Shown: in pieces, positions 15,032-22,685 of the stretch
How positions within the stretch are numbered: position 1 is the stretch's first letter
Layout: each line of letters starts with the position of its first letter
NCBI GenBank assembly: GCA_017439805.1
Contig: JAFSIK010000060.1
Coordinates: 1-48,630 of the forward strand
Reading direction: 5' to 3'
DNA length: 48,630 nt
Origin: Oscillospiraceae bacterium
Lineage (GTDB): Bacteria; Bacillota; Clostridia; Oscillospirales; Oscillospiraceae
The notes under the pieces: model-generated
Told to the model about the DNA's origin: nothing
Databases searched by the model: none
Seen by the model: the letters and a program-made list of their open reading frames with translations, nothing else
Position numbers and translations under genes: made by a program

Positions 15032-15880
15032 TTATTTTTTTATGGGCAGCAGCATACGGGTCTCTTTTTTGTACTGCGCGAAGCCTTCCTTGCGGCTCTG
15101 ACGTTTGTCTGCCATAGGTATGCTGACACTGAAAAACAGGACAGTGTTTGCCGCGGCGCCCACGATGAGCCACCAGGGGCCGCCAAGGGTACACACCGCC
15201 GCCAGAGCGATGCCCCACCACATCATTATCTCGCCCAGATAGTTGGGGTGGCGGCTGTATTTCCACAAACCGGTGCGAATGAATCTGCCTGTCCTGCTGC
15301 GGCGGAAGCTGTGCATCTGATAATCCGCCGTACCCTGCAGGGTCATGGCACAGAGGGAAAGGATGAAAAATATAACGCTGCCTGCGTTTAGTGTACCGGG
15401 GGAGGTAAGTGTGAAAACCACCGGCATTGTGCAAAGCCATACGATTAGAGTTGGCACCATATGTATGCCGATAAAATTTATGACGGGATAAAATACACCG
15501 GTCTGCTCCCTGAGCATGGTGTATCGCCAGTCCTGATGGCCGAGACCGTGGAAGGTGTAGGCCCAGTTGGCGGTCAGCCGCACTCCCCACAGGCATACGG
15601 CAATTAGGGGAAGCAGCCTCCAGACCGTTATTTCCTGCCCGATGGCAATGGCGATGACAATGACGATGGGCTGCACGCTCCAGTAGGGGTCGTATATGGA
15701 GGCGTTTTTAAAAATAACGCTGAAAATAAAGGTAATCACTGTTGCGATAACATCCGCGATAAGTACTTTCAGCCACAGCGCCCCGGGAAGTATGGGCCAG
15801 AGAGCGATTGCAACTGCCGCCGCGATGATATAAATTACTGTTACGATAAGGAAACTTTTACCGCGTGAAATGTTTTTCAT
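15032..15880 (-). CDS. DUF1295 membrane protein, steroid 5-alpha-reductase-like
   Basis: The 282-residue protein has about seven membrane helices. The DPYWSVQPI motif (about residues 64-72), TFHGLGHQDWRY and, near the C-terminus, LWKYSRHPNYLGEIMMWWG are diagnostic of the DUF1295 family. The family shares a fold with isoprenylcysteine methyltransferases and steroid 5-alpha reductases and is thought to act on lipid-like substrates; the real substrate is unknown. GAGGTG precedes the ATG. It has its own promoter and forms a single-gene unit. Confidence 0.88.
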   Translation of the reverse strand: MKNISRGKSFLIVTVIYIIAAAVAIALWPILPGALWLKVLIADVIATVITFIFSVIFKNASIYDPYWSVQPIVIVIAIAIGQEITVWRLLPLIAVCLWGVRLTANWAYTFHGLGHQDWRYTMLREQTGVFYPVINFIGIHMVPTLIVWLCTMPVVFTLTSPGTLNAGSVIFFILSLCAMTLQGTADYQMHSFRRSRTGRFIRTGLWKYSRHPNYLGEIMMWWGIALAAVCTLGGPWWLIVGAAANTVLFFSVSIPMADKRQSRKEGFAQYKKETRMLLPIKK

Positions 15881-15898
15881 CGGATCACCTCTGGGGAT

Positions 15899-15927
15899 AT
15901 TTTATTCTTCACGTCGCTATTCGTCAA
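15899..15927 (-). promoter_or_regulatory. Promoter of the DUF1295 gene
   Basis: On the minus strand TTGACG (15927-15922), 17 bases, TAAAAT (15904-15899), about 20 bases ahead of the start codon. Confidence 0.75.
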
Positions 15928-15936
15928 TAGAGTACG

Positions 15937-15960
15937 AAAAAAGGCGGGAAAACCCGCCTT
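15937..15960 (-). terminator. Terminator of the XRE/membrane gene
   Basis: On the minus strand AAGGCGGG, loop TTTT, CCCGCCTT followed by a T-run (15942-15937). The arms are 15953-15960 and 15941-15948, right at the stop codon. Confidence 0.85.
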
Positions 15961-16607
15961 TATTTCTTGCTTTTTTGCTTTAAGAATATCGCCAGAACCA
16001 CACCGGCTATCATTATAACAATGCCGATGACCATTATCACCGTTCCCATGGTATAGACCGGGTTACGCATGGCGGCGGCGTTTAAAACGCCCGAAAATGA
16101 ATCCCCTATGTAACTGTATGCATCGCCGTAATAATACATATCCCCGGCACTGCTCATAAATCCGCTCATGGTGTCGAAGATGCTGTTTGCAAACATCCTT
16201 CTGGATATTACCCGGGCCACGGCGCCGATTACCGTAAAACCAAGTCCGCCCAGCGCAACGTAAATGCCGTACAGCCAGCCGAAGCGGCGCACCATCCGCC
16301 CCAGAGTTCCGGGCAGATTGTCCATCCAGTCGGGGTAGTGTTTGTACTCCTTTTCCGGCGGCGGGGGAGGGGGCGCGTCAGAATCCTGCCGGCAATTGTC
16401 CTCTGCGGGAGGGTCTTCCGACAGCAACCAGTCGGTGGTGACGCCGAAGGTCTTTGCCAGAAGCAGCAACTTTCCCACCTCCGGCACAGCCTCGCCGGTC
16501 TCCCACTTGGAAACCGCCTGCCGGGAAACGCCTATCCTCTCCGCCAGAGCCTCCTGTGAAAGCCCCACCTTTTTGCGGCACCAATATATCTTTTCGTGCA
16601 GTTTCAT
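15960..16607 (-). CDS. XRE-family regulator with C-terminal membrane segments
   Basis: The 215-residue protein opens with an XRE helix-turn-helix (residues 1-62; LSQEALAERIGVSRQAVSKWETG). A proline-rich linker with a run of six prolines (about residue 76-81) and a tyrosine-rich part follow, then membrane segments near 110-132 and 185-208. Lacking a zinc ribbon, it differs from the XRE gene at 6441. The ATG at 16607 follows AAGGAGA; an upstream ATG at 16646 lacks a ribosome binding site. A small GC-rich hairpin (16649-16664) lies in the leader. Membrane-linked XRE proteins of this build are common in Clostridia; target genes are unknown. Confidence 0.85.
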   Translation of the reverse strand: MKLHEKIYWCRKKVGLSQEALAERIGVSRQAVSKWETGEAVPEVGKLLLLAKTFGVTTDWLLSEDPPAEDNCRQDSDAPPPPPPEKEYKHYPDWMDNLPGTLGRMVRRFGWLYGIYVALGGLGFTVIGAVARVISRRMFANSIFDTMSGFMSSAGDMYYYGDAYSYIGDSFSGVLNAAAMRNPVYTMGTVIMVIGIVIMIAGVVLAIFLKQKSKK

Positions 16608-16681
16608 AAATGTCTCCTTTTCCTTGTTATGCCAAAAGCATAGCAAAGGCGGCGGTTACGCCGCAACCAACCGTGGCTTGC

Positions 16682-16703
16682 AAAAAAGGCAACCTGCGGT
16701 TGC
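16682..16703 (-). terminator. Terminator of ruvX
   Basis: On the minus strand GCAACC, loop GCA, GGTTGC is followed by a C and six T. Arms are 16698-16703 and 16689-16694, 15 bases after the ruvX stop codon. Confidence 0.75.
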
Positions 16704-16717
16704 AGTTGGCGAAAAAC

Positions 16718-17131
16718 CTATCGTGACTTCTCGTTTAAGTACCCCTCAAGGATAAGGGTGGCGGCTACGGCGTCCACGGTATTTTTACGTTTTTGACCGC
16801 GAACGTTGTTTGCCGAGAGAATATTGTGAGCGTCAACGGTTGTGCGGCGCTCGTCCCGCAGCAGTACGGGAATATCCGTCAGTTTTTCAAGCTCTGCTTT
16901 CAGCGCCCGGCTTTTTTCCGCCCGAACGCCTTCGCTTCCGTCCATGTTTTTCGGCAGCCCCAGAATAATCTCGCCGGCCTGACGGTTATTTGCCAGCTCC
17001 GCCAGCTCTGCCGCGGTCTTTTCAAGCCCACGGGTCTTAACCACCAGAGTTTCGCCGGCAATAATGCCGGAAATATCGGAAAAAGCCACGCCGGTTCGGG
17101 CGTCGCCGAAGTCTATAGCCATTATCTTCAT
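16718..17131 (-). CDS. ruvX: Putative pre-16S rRNA nuclease / Holliday junction resolvase RuvX (YqgF)
   Basis: A 137-residue RNase H-fold protein. IMAIDFGDARTGVAFSD at the N-terminus carries the first catalytic aspartate; IILGLPKNMDGSEG is the second conserved block; DERRTT and the C-terminal KNTVDAVAATLILEGYL complete the active site. In E. coli YqgF matures the 5' end of 16S rRNA; a Holliday junction role was proposed earlier. The start at 17131 (ATG) follows GGAGG; a TTG one codon upstream is less likely. It is divergent from rpmG. Confidence 0.93.
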   Translation of the reverse strand: MKIMAIDFGDARTGVAFSDISGIIAGETLVVKTRGLEKTAAELAELANNRQAGEIILGLPKNMDGSEGVRAEKSRALKAELEKLTDIPVLLRDERRTTVDAHNILSANNVRGQKRKNTVDAVAATLILEGYLNEKSR

Positions 17132-17203
17132 CAAAACACCTCCAGACTGCTCCTATGATAACATATATAAAAAATAAAATGAACAATTTTTTGAAAGTTT
17201 TAC

Positions 17204-17232
17204 TTGACTGCGACTTGCCGTTATGATAATAT
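17204..17232 (+). promoter_or_regulatory. Promoter of rpmG-secE-nusG
   Basis: TTGACT (17204-17209), 17 bases, TAATAT (17227-17232) preceded by TGA (extended -10). A leader of about 115 bases precedes rpmG; it contains GC-rich stretches but no recognised RNA class. Confidence 0.6.
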
Positions 17233-17352
17233 TCCATTACCTGTGTCAGCAGGGCTGTTTTTTCGCGCCCTTTTGCTGGAAAACAGGGAGGCAATGGAGG
17301 CTGCCGAGGGCTTGCCCCCGGGATGCTTCAATATTAAGGAGGTGCCGTAAAA

Positions 17353-17502
17353 ATGAGAGTTAAGATCACTCTGAGATGCAACGAATGCAAGCAGCGCAAC
17401 TACAACACTGTCAAGAACAAGAAGAATGACCCCGACCGCATCGAGCTGAGCAAGTACTGCCGCTTCTGCAGAAAGCACACCATCCATACCGAAACTAAAT
17501 AA
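17353..17502 (+). CDS. rpmG: 50S ribosomal protein L33
   Basis: A 49-residue protein of the large ribosomal subunit. Cys9, Cys12, Cys36 and Cys39 form the zinc ribbon, so this is the zinc-containing (C+) type. The [17 protein letters not shown] segment is typical of L33. AAGGAGG precedes the ATG. It is the first gene of the rpmG-secE-nusG set, the usual Bacillota order; secE starts 12 bases after the stop. Confidence 0.96.
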   Translation: MRVKITLRCNECKQRNYNTVKNKKNDPDRIELSKYCRFCRKHTIHTETK

Positions 17503-17514
17503 GGAGCGAGTTAG

Positions 17515-17796
17515 ATGGGTATTTTTAACAAGGGTCAGGAGCGCCTTGAGAACGAAGACCGTTCCGCAGAGGTCTCCGCTGCTCCCAAAAAGGAAAAAAA
17601 GAAAAAGCGCAATCTTAAAAAATGGCTGCGCGAACTGAAAAGTGAACTGAAGAAGGTCGTATGGCCCACCAAGTCTCAGGTCGTCAACAATACCTGGGTT
17701 GTTCTGGTGTGCATCGTAGTCGTGGGTATTGCCCTGTGGATTTTTGACTACGTGGCCGGCAACATTATCCAGTTGCTTATCAACGTCGTTTCGTAG
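17515..17796 (+). CDS. secE: Preprotein translocase subunit SecE
   Basis: The 93-residue protein has a charged N-terminal region (residues 8-40, rich in Lys and Glu), the conserved amphipathic WLRELKSELKKVVWPTKSQV block (about 43-62) and a single membrane helix (about 63-86). This is the one-helix Gram-positive form of SecE, which clamps SecY in the SecYEG channel. AAGGAG precedes the ATG. Genes rpmG and nusG flank it closely. Confidence 0.95.
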   Translation: MGIFNKGQERLENEDRSAEVSAAPKKEKKKKRNLKKWLRELKSELKKVVWPTKSQVVNNTWVVLVCIVVVGIALWIFDYVAGNIIQLLINVVS

Positions 17797-17804
17797 GTGA
17801 ACAA

Positions 17805-18341
17805 ATGAGCCAGGAAGCAAAGTGGTATGTTCTCCACACCTATTCCGGGTATGAAAACGCGGTAAAGACCTCCATCGAAAAGATGGTGGAAAACCGCAAA
17901 ATGCAGGATTACATCCACCAGGTAATAATCCCCACCGAAACCGTGACCGAAATCACCGATAACGGCACCAAAGTCACCGAGCGTAAGCTCTTCCCCGGCT
18001 ACGTGCTGATCAAAATGGTGATGACCGACGAGGCATGGTATCTGGCGCGCGGAACCCGTGGTGTATCCGGTTTCGTATCCTCCGGCTCCGGCTCTGCCAC
18101 AAAACCCACCCCCCTGACCGACGATGAAATTGCTCAGCTGGGCGTGGAGCGCAGAGAAATCATCGTGGGCTATGAAGTCGGCGACAGCGTAAAAATCACC
18201 GACGGCCCCCTGGAAACCTTCATCGGCATTGTCGACGAGATCGACACCGCCAAAAACAAGGTCCGCGTTATCGTTTCCATGTTCGGCAGAGAAACTCCCG
18301 TCGAGCTGGAACTGGACCAGGCAGAAAAGGTTTCCGAATAA
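17805..18341 (+). CDS. nusG: Transcription termination/antitermination factor NusG
   Basis: A 178-residue protein with the NGN domain (WYVLHTYSGYENAVK at residues 7-21, LFPGYVLIKM, and the RGVSGFV segment) and a C-terminal KOW domain (GDSVKITDGPLETFIGIVDEID, about residues 125-146). NusG binds RNA polymerase and links it to ribosomes or Rho. AGGTG lies before the ATG, 8 bases after secE. Standard length and position. Confidence 0.97.
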   Translation: MSQEAKWYVLHTYSGYENAVKTSIEKMVENRKMQDYIHQVIIPTETVTEITDNGTKVTERKLFPGYVLIKMVMTDEAWYLARGTRGVSGFVSSGSGSATKPTPLTDDEIAQLGVERREIIVGYEVGDSVKITDGPLETFIGIVDEIDTAKNKVRVIVSMFGRETPVELELDQAEKVSE

Positions 18342-18374
18342 CTATCGTTAAATCCGCTTTTACAGGCGATTTAC

Positions 18375-18451
18375 GTGGGAGGAAGACGGCAAGGTGACCG
18401 TTTTCCGCCAAAATGCAGGGACAAGCGTCCTTGCCATCACCACATTTTTTT
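18375..18451 (+). promoter_or_regulatory. rplK-rplA mRNA leader, probable L1 binding structure
   Basis: The 126 bases between nusG and rplK contain GTGGGAGG near 18375 and CACCAC near 18438-18443, which can pair, and GGCAAGG (18388-18394) with CCTTGCC (18429-18435), enclosing a central loop. A T-run (18445-18451) follows just before the ribosome binding site. A conserved GTGGGAGG-type leader before rplK is known in Bacillota, and L1 binding to such a leader represses the rplKA operon. Assignment is by position and pairing. Confidence 0.65.
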
Positions 18452-18467
18452 CAGGAGGTGCTTGAAA

Positions 18468-18893
18468 ATGGCACAGAAAGTAGTAGGCATAGTCAAGCTT
18501 CAGATCCCCGCTGGTAAGGCGACTCCGTCTCCCCCTGTAGGCCCCGCCCTGGGTCAGCACGGCGTTAACATTTCCGCCTTCACCAAGGAATTCAACGAGC
18601 GCACCAAGAACGATGTAGGTATGATCATTCCCGTAGTCATCACCGTCTACGCCGACAGATCCTTCACCTTCATCACCAAGACTCCCCCCGCAGCCGTCCT
18701 TATCAAGAAGGCCTGCAACATCGAGTCCGGCTCCGGCGTCCCCCAGAAGGACAAGGTTGCCACCCTCAGCAAGGAAGATCTGCGCAAGATCGCTGAGACC
18801 AAAATGAAAGATCTGAACGCCGCCGACATTGAGGCTGCCGAGCGTATGATCGCCGGCACCGCTCGCTCCATGGGCGTGCTCATCGGCGAATAA
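18468..18893 (+). CDS. rplK: 50S ribosomal protein L11
   Basis: A 141-residue protein, exactly the family length. [31 protein letters not shown] at the N-terminus binds the GTPase-associated rRNA region jointly with L10; here the named motif is split as KLQIPAGKA and [14 protein letters not shown]. The C-terminal domain with [18 protein letters not shown] contacts 23S rRNA. The start ATG at 18468 follows AGGAGGTG; a further upstream in-frame ATG at 18375 would add non-conserved residues and lies in the leader structure. Confidence 0.97.
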   Translation: MAQKVVGIVKLQIPAGKATPSPPVGPALGQHGVNISAFTKEFNERTKNDVGMIIPVVITVYADRSFTFITKTPPAAVLIKKACNIESGSGVPQKDKVATLSKEDLRKIAETKMKDLNAADIEAAERMIAGTARSMGVLIGE

Positions 18894-18907
18894 GGAGGGC
18901 TTGAGAC

Positions 18908-19603
18908 ATGTTTAGAGGTAAGAATTATCAGGAAAATGTCAAGCTCTTCGACAAGAGCGTTGCATATGATCCCATGGAAGCTTTTGAGCTGGTCTGCAAG
19001 ACCGCCAAGGCCAAGTTCGATGAGACCATCGAGCTGCACGTAAAGCTGGGCGTTGACTCCCGTCACGCCGACCAGCAGGTTCGTGGCGCTATCGTTCTGC
19101 CCCACGGCACCGGCAAGACCGCCCGCGTTCTGGTTTTCGCCAAGGACGCCAAGTATGACGAAGCTGTCGCCGCCGGCGCTGATTTCGTAGGCGGTATGGA
19201 CATGGTTGAGAAGATCCAGAAGGAAAACTGGTTCGATTATGACGTAGTCGTCGCTACCCCCGACATGATGGGCGTAGTTGGCCGTCTGGGTAAGGTTCTG
19301 GGCCCCAAGGGTCTGATGCCCTCCCCCAAGGCCGGCACCGTAACTCCCGAAGTAGCCAAGGCTATCGCCGAGATCAAGGCCGGTAAGATCGAGTACCGTC
19401 TGGACAAGACCAACATCATCCACTGCCCCATCGGCAAGGCTTCCTTCGGCGCCGAGAAGCTGTACGATAACTACAACGCTCTCATCACCGCCATCGTAAA
19501 GGCCAAGCCCGCCGCTGCCAAGGGTCAGTACATCCGCAGCTGCGTTACCGCTTCCACCATGGGCCCCGGCATCAAGGTTAACACCGCCAAGGCCATGGCC
19601 TAA
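18908..19603 (+). CDS. rplA: 50S ribosomal protein L1
   Basis: A 231-residue ribosomal protein of the L1 stalk and probable autoregulator of this operon. [19 protein letters not shown] (near residue 41-59), [14 protein letters not shown] (about 130-143) and [12 protein letters not shown] at the C-terminus are diagnostic. GGAGGG precedes the ATG, 14 bases after rplK. A terminator follows, so the rplK-rplA unit is separated from rplJ-rplL. Confidence 0.97.
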   Translation: MFRGKNYQENVKLFDKSVAYDPMEAFELVCKTAKAKFDETIELHVKLGVDSRHADQQVRGAIVLPHGTGKTARVLVFAKDAKYDEAVAAGADFVGGMDMVEKIQKENWFDYDVVVATPDMMGVVGRLGKVLGPKGLMPSPKAGTVTPEVAKAIAEIKAGKIEYRLDKTNIIHCPIGKASFGAEKLYDNYNALITAIVKAKPAAAKGQYIRSCVTASTMGPGIKVNTAKAMA

Positions 19604-19614
19604 CCTTCAAAGTA

Positions 19615-19648
19615 AAAACCTCCGGAGAAATCCGGAGGTTTTCTTTTT
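19615..19648 (+). terminator. Terminator after rplA
   Basis: The arms AAAACCTCCGGA (19615-19626) and TCCGGAGGTTTT (19631-19642), loop GAAA, are followed by CTTTTTT. Confidence 0.92.
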
Positions 19649-19709
19649 TAAAATATGCAGTTGGATATTTCAGCTAAAAATCCCATCGGTTTTCTGTTTT
19701 TTGTGTTCA

Positions 19710-19739
19710 TTGACTTGCAATAAAGTGTTGCGGTATCCT
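19710..19739 (+). promoter_or_regulatory. Candidate promoter of the lipoprotein gene
   Basis: TTGACT (19710-19715), 18 bases, TATCCT (19734-19739). The surrounding 19650-19824 stretch is visibly AT-richer than the flanking ribosomal genes. Confidence 0.45.
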
Positions 19740-19824
19740 ATATATAGACACCTGTACCATTAGATTCCCCTTACACACACAGACGAAACCAAGCTCGCCC
19801 GGGTCAGAGAGGGAATGGGTTAAA

Positions 19825-20250
19825 ATGAAAAAAGTTTTAACGATTATACTGTTTCTGATTTTTTTGACAGGTTGCACCATTGAACCAAGTATTTCAACTG
19901 GTAAAGCGACGCCAGATAGAGTGTATGTCGAAGTTGTTGATTCAACAATAACAAACACGAGTTTAAAACTTCACTATGTAAATACTACAGACCGTACCGA
20001 CCTTCTTGTTGGGGCAAGCTTTTATTTACAAAAAGCAGATAAAAATAAGTGGAAAAAAATCGAAACAATAAACGAACCCACCCCTTTTGATGCTTGGGCG
20101 ATATGCTTACCTCCTTCGGGCGAAGAACAAAACGTATTTATAACTTACGATTGGAAGTACATATACGGAACATTAGAAAGCGGGGATTACCGTATCGTTG
20201 TAGGCATCAACGGTGAACACGAACTCTCCGCCGAGTTTACCATCCAATAA
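19825..20250 (+). CDS. Putative lipoprotein with an Ig-like domain
   Basis: The 141-residue protein has a signal peptide (residues 1-15) ending in the lipobox LTGC with Cys17 region as lipid site. The rest is beta-rich: LKLHYVNTTDRTDLLVGASFYLQK, then AWAICLPPSGEEQNVFITYDWKYIYG and LESGDYRIVVGI. This matches the pattern of bacterial Ig-like (Big_14 type) domains found in clostridial lipoproteins, which often sense or protect the envelope; no defined function. AGAGAGGGA precedes the ATG. Codons are AT-rich (AAA, AAT, ATA) unlike its neighbours. It has its own promoter and terminator between rplA and rplJ, which suggests insertion by transfer. Confidence 0.75.
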   Translation: MKKVLTIILFLIFLTGCTIEPSISTGKATPDRVYVEVVDSTITNTSLKLHYVNTTDRTDLLVGASFYLQKADKNKWKKIETINEPTPFDAWAICLPPSGEEQNVFITYDWKYIYGTLESGDYRIVVGINGEHELSAEFTIQ

Positions 20251-20254
20251 CAAG

Positions 20255-20284
20255 CAGGCCACCCATCACGGGTGGCCTGTTTTA
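20255..20284 (+). terminator. Terminator after the lipoprotein gene
   Basis: A perfect 10-bp hairpin (CAGGCCACCC at 20255-20264, loop ATCAC, complement 20270-20279) is followed by TTTTAT. Confidence 0.9.
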
Positions 20285-20315
20285 TACCCCTACTATATAA
20301 TATATAAAAAACCTG

Positions 20316-20344
20316 TTGACAAAGGAAAAATCCTGTGATAATAT
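20316..20344 (+). promoter_or_regulatory. Promoter of rplJ-rplL
   Basis: TTGACA (20316-20321), 17 bases, TAATAT (20339-20344) with TGA directly upstream as an extended -10. The same TGATAATAT element occurs in the rpmG promoter. Confidence 0.75.
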
Positions 20345-20354
20345 ATGCCCTGCG

Positions 20355-20410
20355 TTCCAAAGACAGCAGGCAGCTTTAAGCTGTAAAGGTCCGTCCGCCT
20401 GCCGAGGAGA
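20355..20410 (+). promoter_or_regulatory. Ribosomal protein L10 leader
   Basis: The blocks CCAAAGACAGCAGGCAGC near 20357-20374 and CGCCTGCCGAGGAGAG near 20396-20411, with a small AGCTTTAAGCT hairpin between, match the L10 leader family found before rplJ in Bacillota. The L10-L12 complex binds such an element and represses its own operon. A terminator lies about 40 bases further on. Confidence 0.88.
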
Positions 20411-20449
20411 GCATCAAGTGTTTTTTATACTACCCTTAGTATGCTTGTG

Positions 20450-20479
20450 CCCTCATGCCTTTGGTATGGAGGGTTTTTT
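20450..20479 (+). terminator. Attenuator terminator of the L10 leader
   Basis: CCCTC-ATGCC (20450-20459) pairs with GGTATGGAGGG (20463-20473) with one bulged G and is followed by six T. A hairpin ATACTA/TAGTAT (about 20427-20442) lies just upstream and may take part in an alternative fold. Confidence 0.8.
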
Positions 20480-20515
20480 CTTTTGGACGCGCATCATTTA
20501 CCCGGAGGTGAAAAC

Positions 20516-21049
20516 ATGCCGAACGCAAAAGTATTAGCAGAGAAGCAGGCAATCGTCGCTGAGCTGACCGAAAAGCTCAAAGGCGCTGCCGCCGGCGTAC
20601 TGGTCGATTACAAGGGCATTACCGTAGCTGAAGACACCGCTCTTCGTGCCGCAATGCGCAATAACGACGTTGAGTATGCCGTTGTCAAGAACACCCTGAC
20701 CCGCTTTGCGATCAAAAACGCCGGTCTTGACGAGCTGGAGCCCGTGCTCAACGGCACCACCGCTCTTGCCATCAGCATGACCGACCCCATCGCTCCCGCA
20801 AAGAATGTCGAGGACTTTGCCAAGAAGATGCCCAAGTATTTCGAAATCAAGGGCGGCTTCATGGATGGCAGAGTCATGTCCGTGGAAGAGGTTAAGGCGC
20901 TGGCCGCCATTCCTCCCATCCCCGTACTGCGTGCCCAGGTTCTGGGTACCATGCTGGCCCCCATCTCTGGCCTGGCTTATGTACTGGCCCAGGTCGTAGA
21001 GCAGAAGGGCGGCTCCCCCGTTGCAGCTGAAGAAGCTGCCGCGGAATAA
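20516..21049 (+). CDS. rplJ: 50S ribosomal protein L10
   Basis: A 177-residue protein of the ribosomal stalk base. AGVLVDYKGITVAEDTALR (about residues 25-43), the ISMTDPIAPAK segment and the C-terminal helix that binds L7/L12 dimers (LAYVLAQVVEQK) are characteristic. ATG at 20516 follows GGAGGTG; starts further upstream would fall in the attenuator. rplL follows after 37 bases. Confidence 0.96.
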   Translation: MPNAKVLAEKQAIVAELTEKLKGAAAGVLVDYKGITVAEDTALRAAMRNNDVEYAVVKNTLTRFAIKNAGLDELEPVLNGTTALAISMTDPIAPAKNVEDFAKKMPKYFEIKGGFMDGRVMSVEEVKALAAIPPIPVLRAQVLGTMLAPISGLAYVLAQVVEQKGGSPVAAEEAAAE

Positions 21050-21086
21050 TTCGTAACTAATCTTACATTATAGGAGGAAAATTAAA

Positions 21087-21467
21087 ATGGCTAGCGAAAA
21101 AATCACTGCTCTGATCGAAGAGATCAAAGTTCTTACTGTTCTGGAGCTCTCCGAGCTCGTACATGCCCTCGAGGATGAGTTCGGCGTATCCGCCGCCGCT
21201 ATGGCTGCCGCTCCCGCCGCCGCTGCTGACACCGGCGCTGCCGCCGCTGCCGAGCAGACCGAGTTTGACGTTGTTCTGACCAACGCTGGCGCTGGCAAGA
21301 TCAATGTTATCAAGGTTGTTCGCGAGATCACCGGCCTGGGCCTGAAGGAAGCCAAGGAAATCGTTGACGCCGCCCCCAAGGCCGTCAAGGAGAAGGTTTC
21401 CGCCGAGGAAGCCGAAGCCATCGCCGCCAAGCTGAAGGAAGCCGGCGCCGAGGTAGAGGTAAAATAA
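21087..21467 (+). CDS. rplL: 50S ribosomal protein L7/L12
   Basis: A 126-residue stalk protein. The N-terminal dimerisation helices ([19 protein letters not shown]), the alanine-rich hinge (about residues 35-55) and the C-terminal factor-binding domain ([41 protein letters not shown]) are all present. It recruits translation GTPases. AGGAGG precedes the ATG. A terminator follows; rpoB, normally next in Bacillota, is absent here. Confidence 0.98.
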   Translation: MASEKITALIEEIKVLTVLELSELVHALEDEFGVSAAAMAAAPAAAADTGAAAAAEQTEFDVVLTNAGAGKINVIKVVREITGLGLKEAKEIVDAAPKAVKEKVSAEEAEAIAAKLKEAGAEVEVK

Positions 21468-21487
21468 GTTACCCCAACTTAAAAATG

Positions 21488-21518
21488 AAAAGCACCCGGA
21501 AACGGGTGCTTTTTGTTT
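21488..21518. terminator. Bidirectional terminator after rplL
   Basis: The arms AAAAGCACCCG and CGGGTGCTTTTT around GAAA (core 21491-21498 and 21503-21510) have T-runs on one side and A-runs on the other, serving rplL and the convergent methyltransferase gene. Confidence 0.92.
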
Positions 21519-22630
21519 TAGTTATACATGAAAAGGTCGCACTTTATCATGCCGTTATAGAGCTTGCGCTTTTTGTCGGCGTTGCGGCCGAAGGAACGCT
21601 CAAATTCGGTGTGAGAGGACAGAATGTAAACATACCAGCCTTCCAGCGCCTCCAGCGCCTTGCCGAAATCCGCATAAAGTTCCTCCGCCTGCTTTTTTTC
21701 CAGAAGACGCTCGCCATAGGGGGGATTGGTGACTATTACGCCCCTGTCGGTGCTGCGGGCGAGCTTTCTTGCGTCACCCTGGGAGAAACGTATCATAGAG
21801 CCAACGCCGGCCTTGCGGGCGTTTTCGGTGCTTAGAGCCACGCATTTTTCGTCAATGTCAGATGCGAAAATCAGATATTCGCCGGAAAATTCCTTATCTC
21901 TGGCCTCCTGACGGGCCTTTTCCCAGATGGAGTTGTCCAGCCAGCGCCAGGTTTCGGCCTGGAAATGTCTGTTGATGCCGGGAGCCCGGTTTTTAGCCGC
22001 CAGAGCAGCCTCGATGGCGATGGTACCGGAGCCGCAGAAGGGATCCAAAAACTCCCCCTTGCCCCTGTAGCGGGCAATATCCACCATTGCTGCGGCCAGA
22101 GTTTCACGAATGGGCGCCACGTTTCCTTTGGCGCGGTAGCCCCGCTTGTGAAGACCCTCGCCGGAGGTGTCGATGTAAAGAGTGGCACGGTCACGGTTAA
22201 GGGCAAACTGTATCTGGTAAAGCTCACCGGTTTCCTTGAACCACTCCACCCGATATTTCTTCTTAAGCCGCTCCACGACAGCTTTTTTCACGATTTTCTG
22301 GCAATCGGGCACAGAGAAAAGGGTGCTGTTAATGGAAAAACCTTTAACAGGGAAGCGTCCGTCGGCGGGGATAAAATCCTCCCAGGGAAGCCGGGTCACG
22401 CCCTGAAACAACTCGTCAAAGGTCTTTGCGTCAAAGCTGCCAAGCACCATCAGAACGCGCTCGCCAAACTTGGAAAACATATTTACCCTTGCGATGTCGG
22501 CGGCGGAGCCGGTGAAAAAAACACGGCCGTTTTCCGGGGCAACGTTCTCCACGCCCATGCGGCGCAGTTCGTTGCCTACCAGACCCTCCAGCCCGAACAG
22601 GCAGGGAATACACAAATTAAACTTGTCCAT
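21518..22630 (-). CDS. THUMP-domain class I rRNA methyltransferase (RlmL/YpsC-like)
   Basis: The 370-residue protein begins with an N-terminal ferredoxin-like and THUMP region (residues 1-160) that binds RNA. The methyltransferase domain follows, with FLDPFCGSGTIAIEAA (about residues 194-209) as the SAM-binding motif and VTNPPYGERL (about 299-308) as the NPPY catalytic motif. By family it should methylate N2 of a guanine in 23S rRNA (position 2445 by E. coli numbering). The length matches the short Gram-positive form, without the RlmK half. GGAGGA precedes the ATG. It is convergent to rplL and divergent from infC. Confidence 0.92.
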   Translation of the reverse strand: MDKFNLCIPCLFGLEGLVGNELRRMGVENVAPENGRVFFTGSAADIARVNMFSKFGERVLMVLGSFDAKTFDELFQGVTRLPWEDFIPADGRFPVKGFSINSTLFSVPDCQKIVKKAVVERLKKKYRVEWFKETGELYQIQFALNRDRATLYIDTSGEGLHKRGYRAKGNVAPIRETLAAAMVDIARYRGKGEFLDPFCGSGTIAIEAALAAKNRAPGINRHFQAETWRWLDNSIWEKARQEARDKEFSGEYLIFASDIDEKCVALSTENARKAGVGSMIRFSQGDARKLARSTDRGVIVTNPPYGERLLEKKQAEELYADFGKALEALEGWYVYILSSHTEFERSFGRNADKKRKLYNGMIKCDLFMYN

Positions 22631-22656
22631 TTAATCCTCCAGTAATTATTGAGCAC

Positions 22657-22685
22657 ATTATACATTATTTTTTTCATTAAAACAA
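22657..22685 (-). promoter_or_regulatory. Promoter of the THUMP methyltransferase gene
   Basis: On the minus strand TTGTTT (22685-22680), 17 bases, TATAAT (22662-22657). Its -35 directly abuts the -35 of the divergent infC promoter. Confidence 0.75.

Noticed and set aside
17232..17352. Possible tRNA gene near rpmG-secE
   Set aside because: Some Bacillota have a tRNA-Trp here, but no T-arm (GGTTCGAATC-like) or acceptor pairing is visible. No tRNA was found anywhere in the window.
18375..18467. Upstream extension of rplK
   Set aside because: The added residues are not part of L11, and the region forms the leader structure; the ATG at 18468 has the SD and gives the standard 141 residues.
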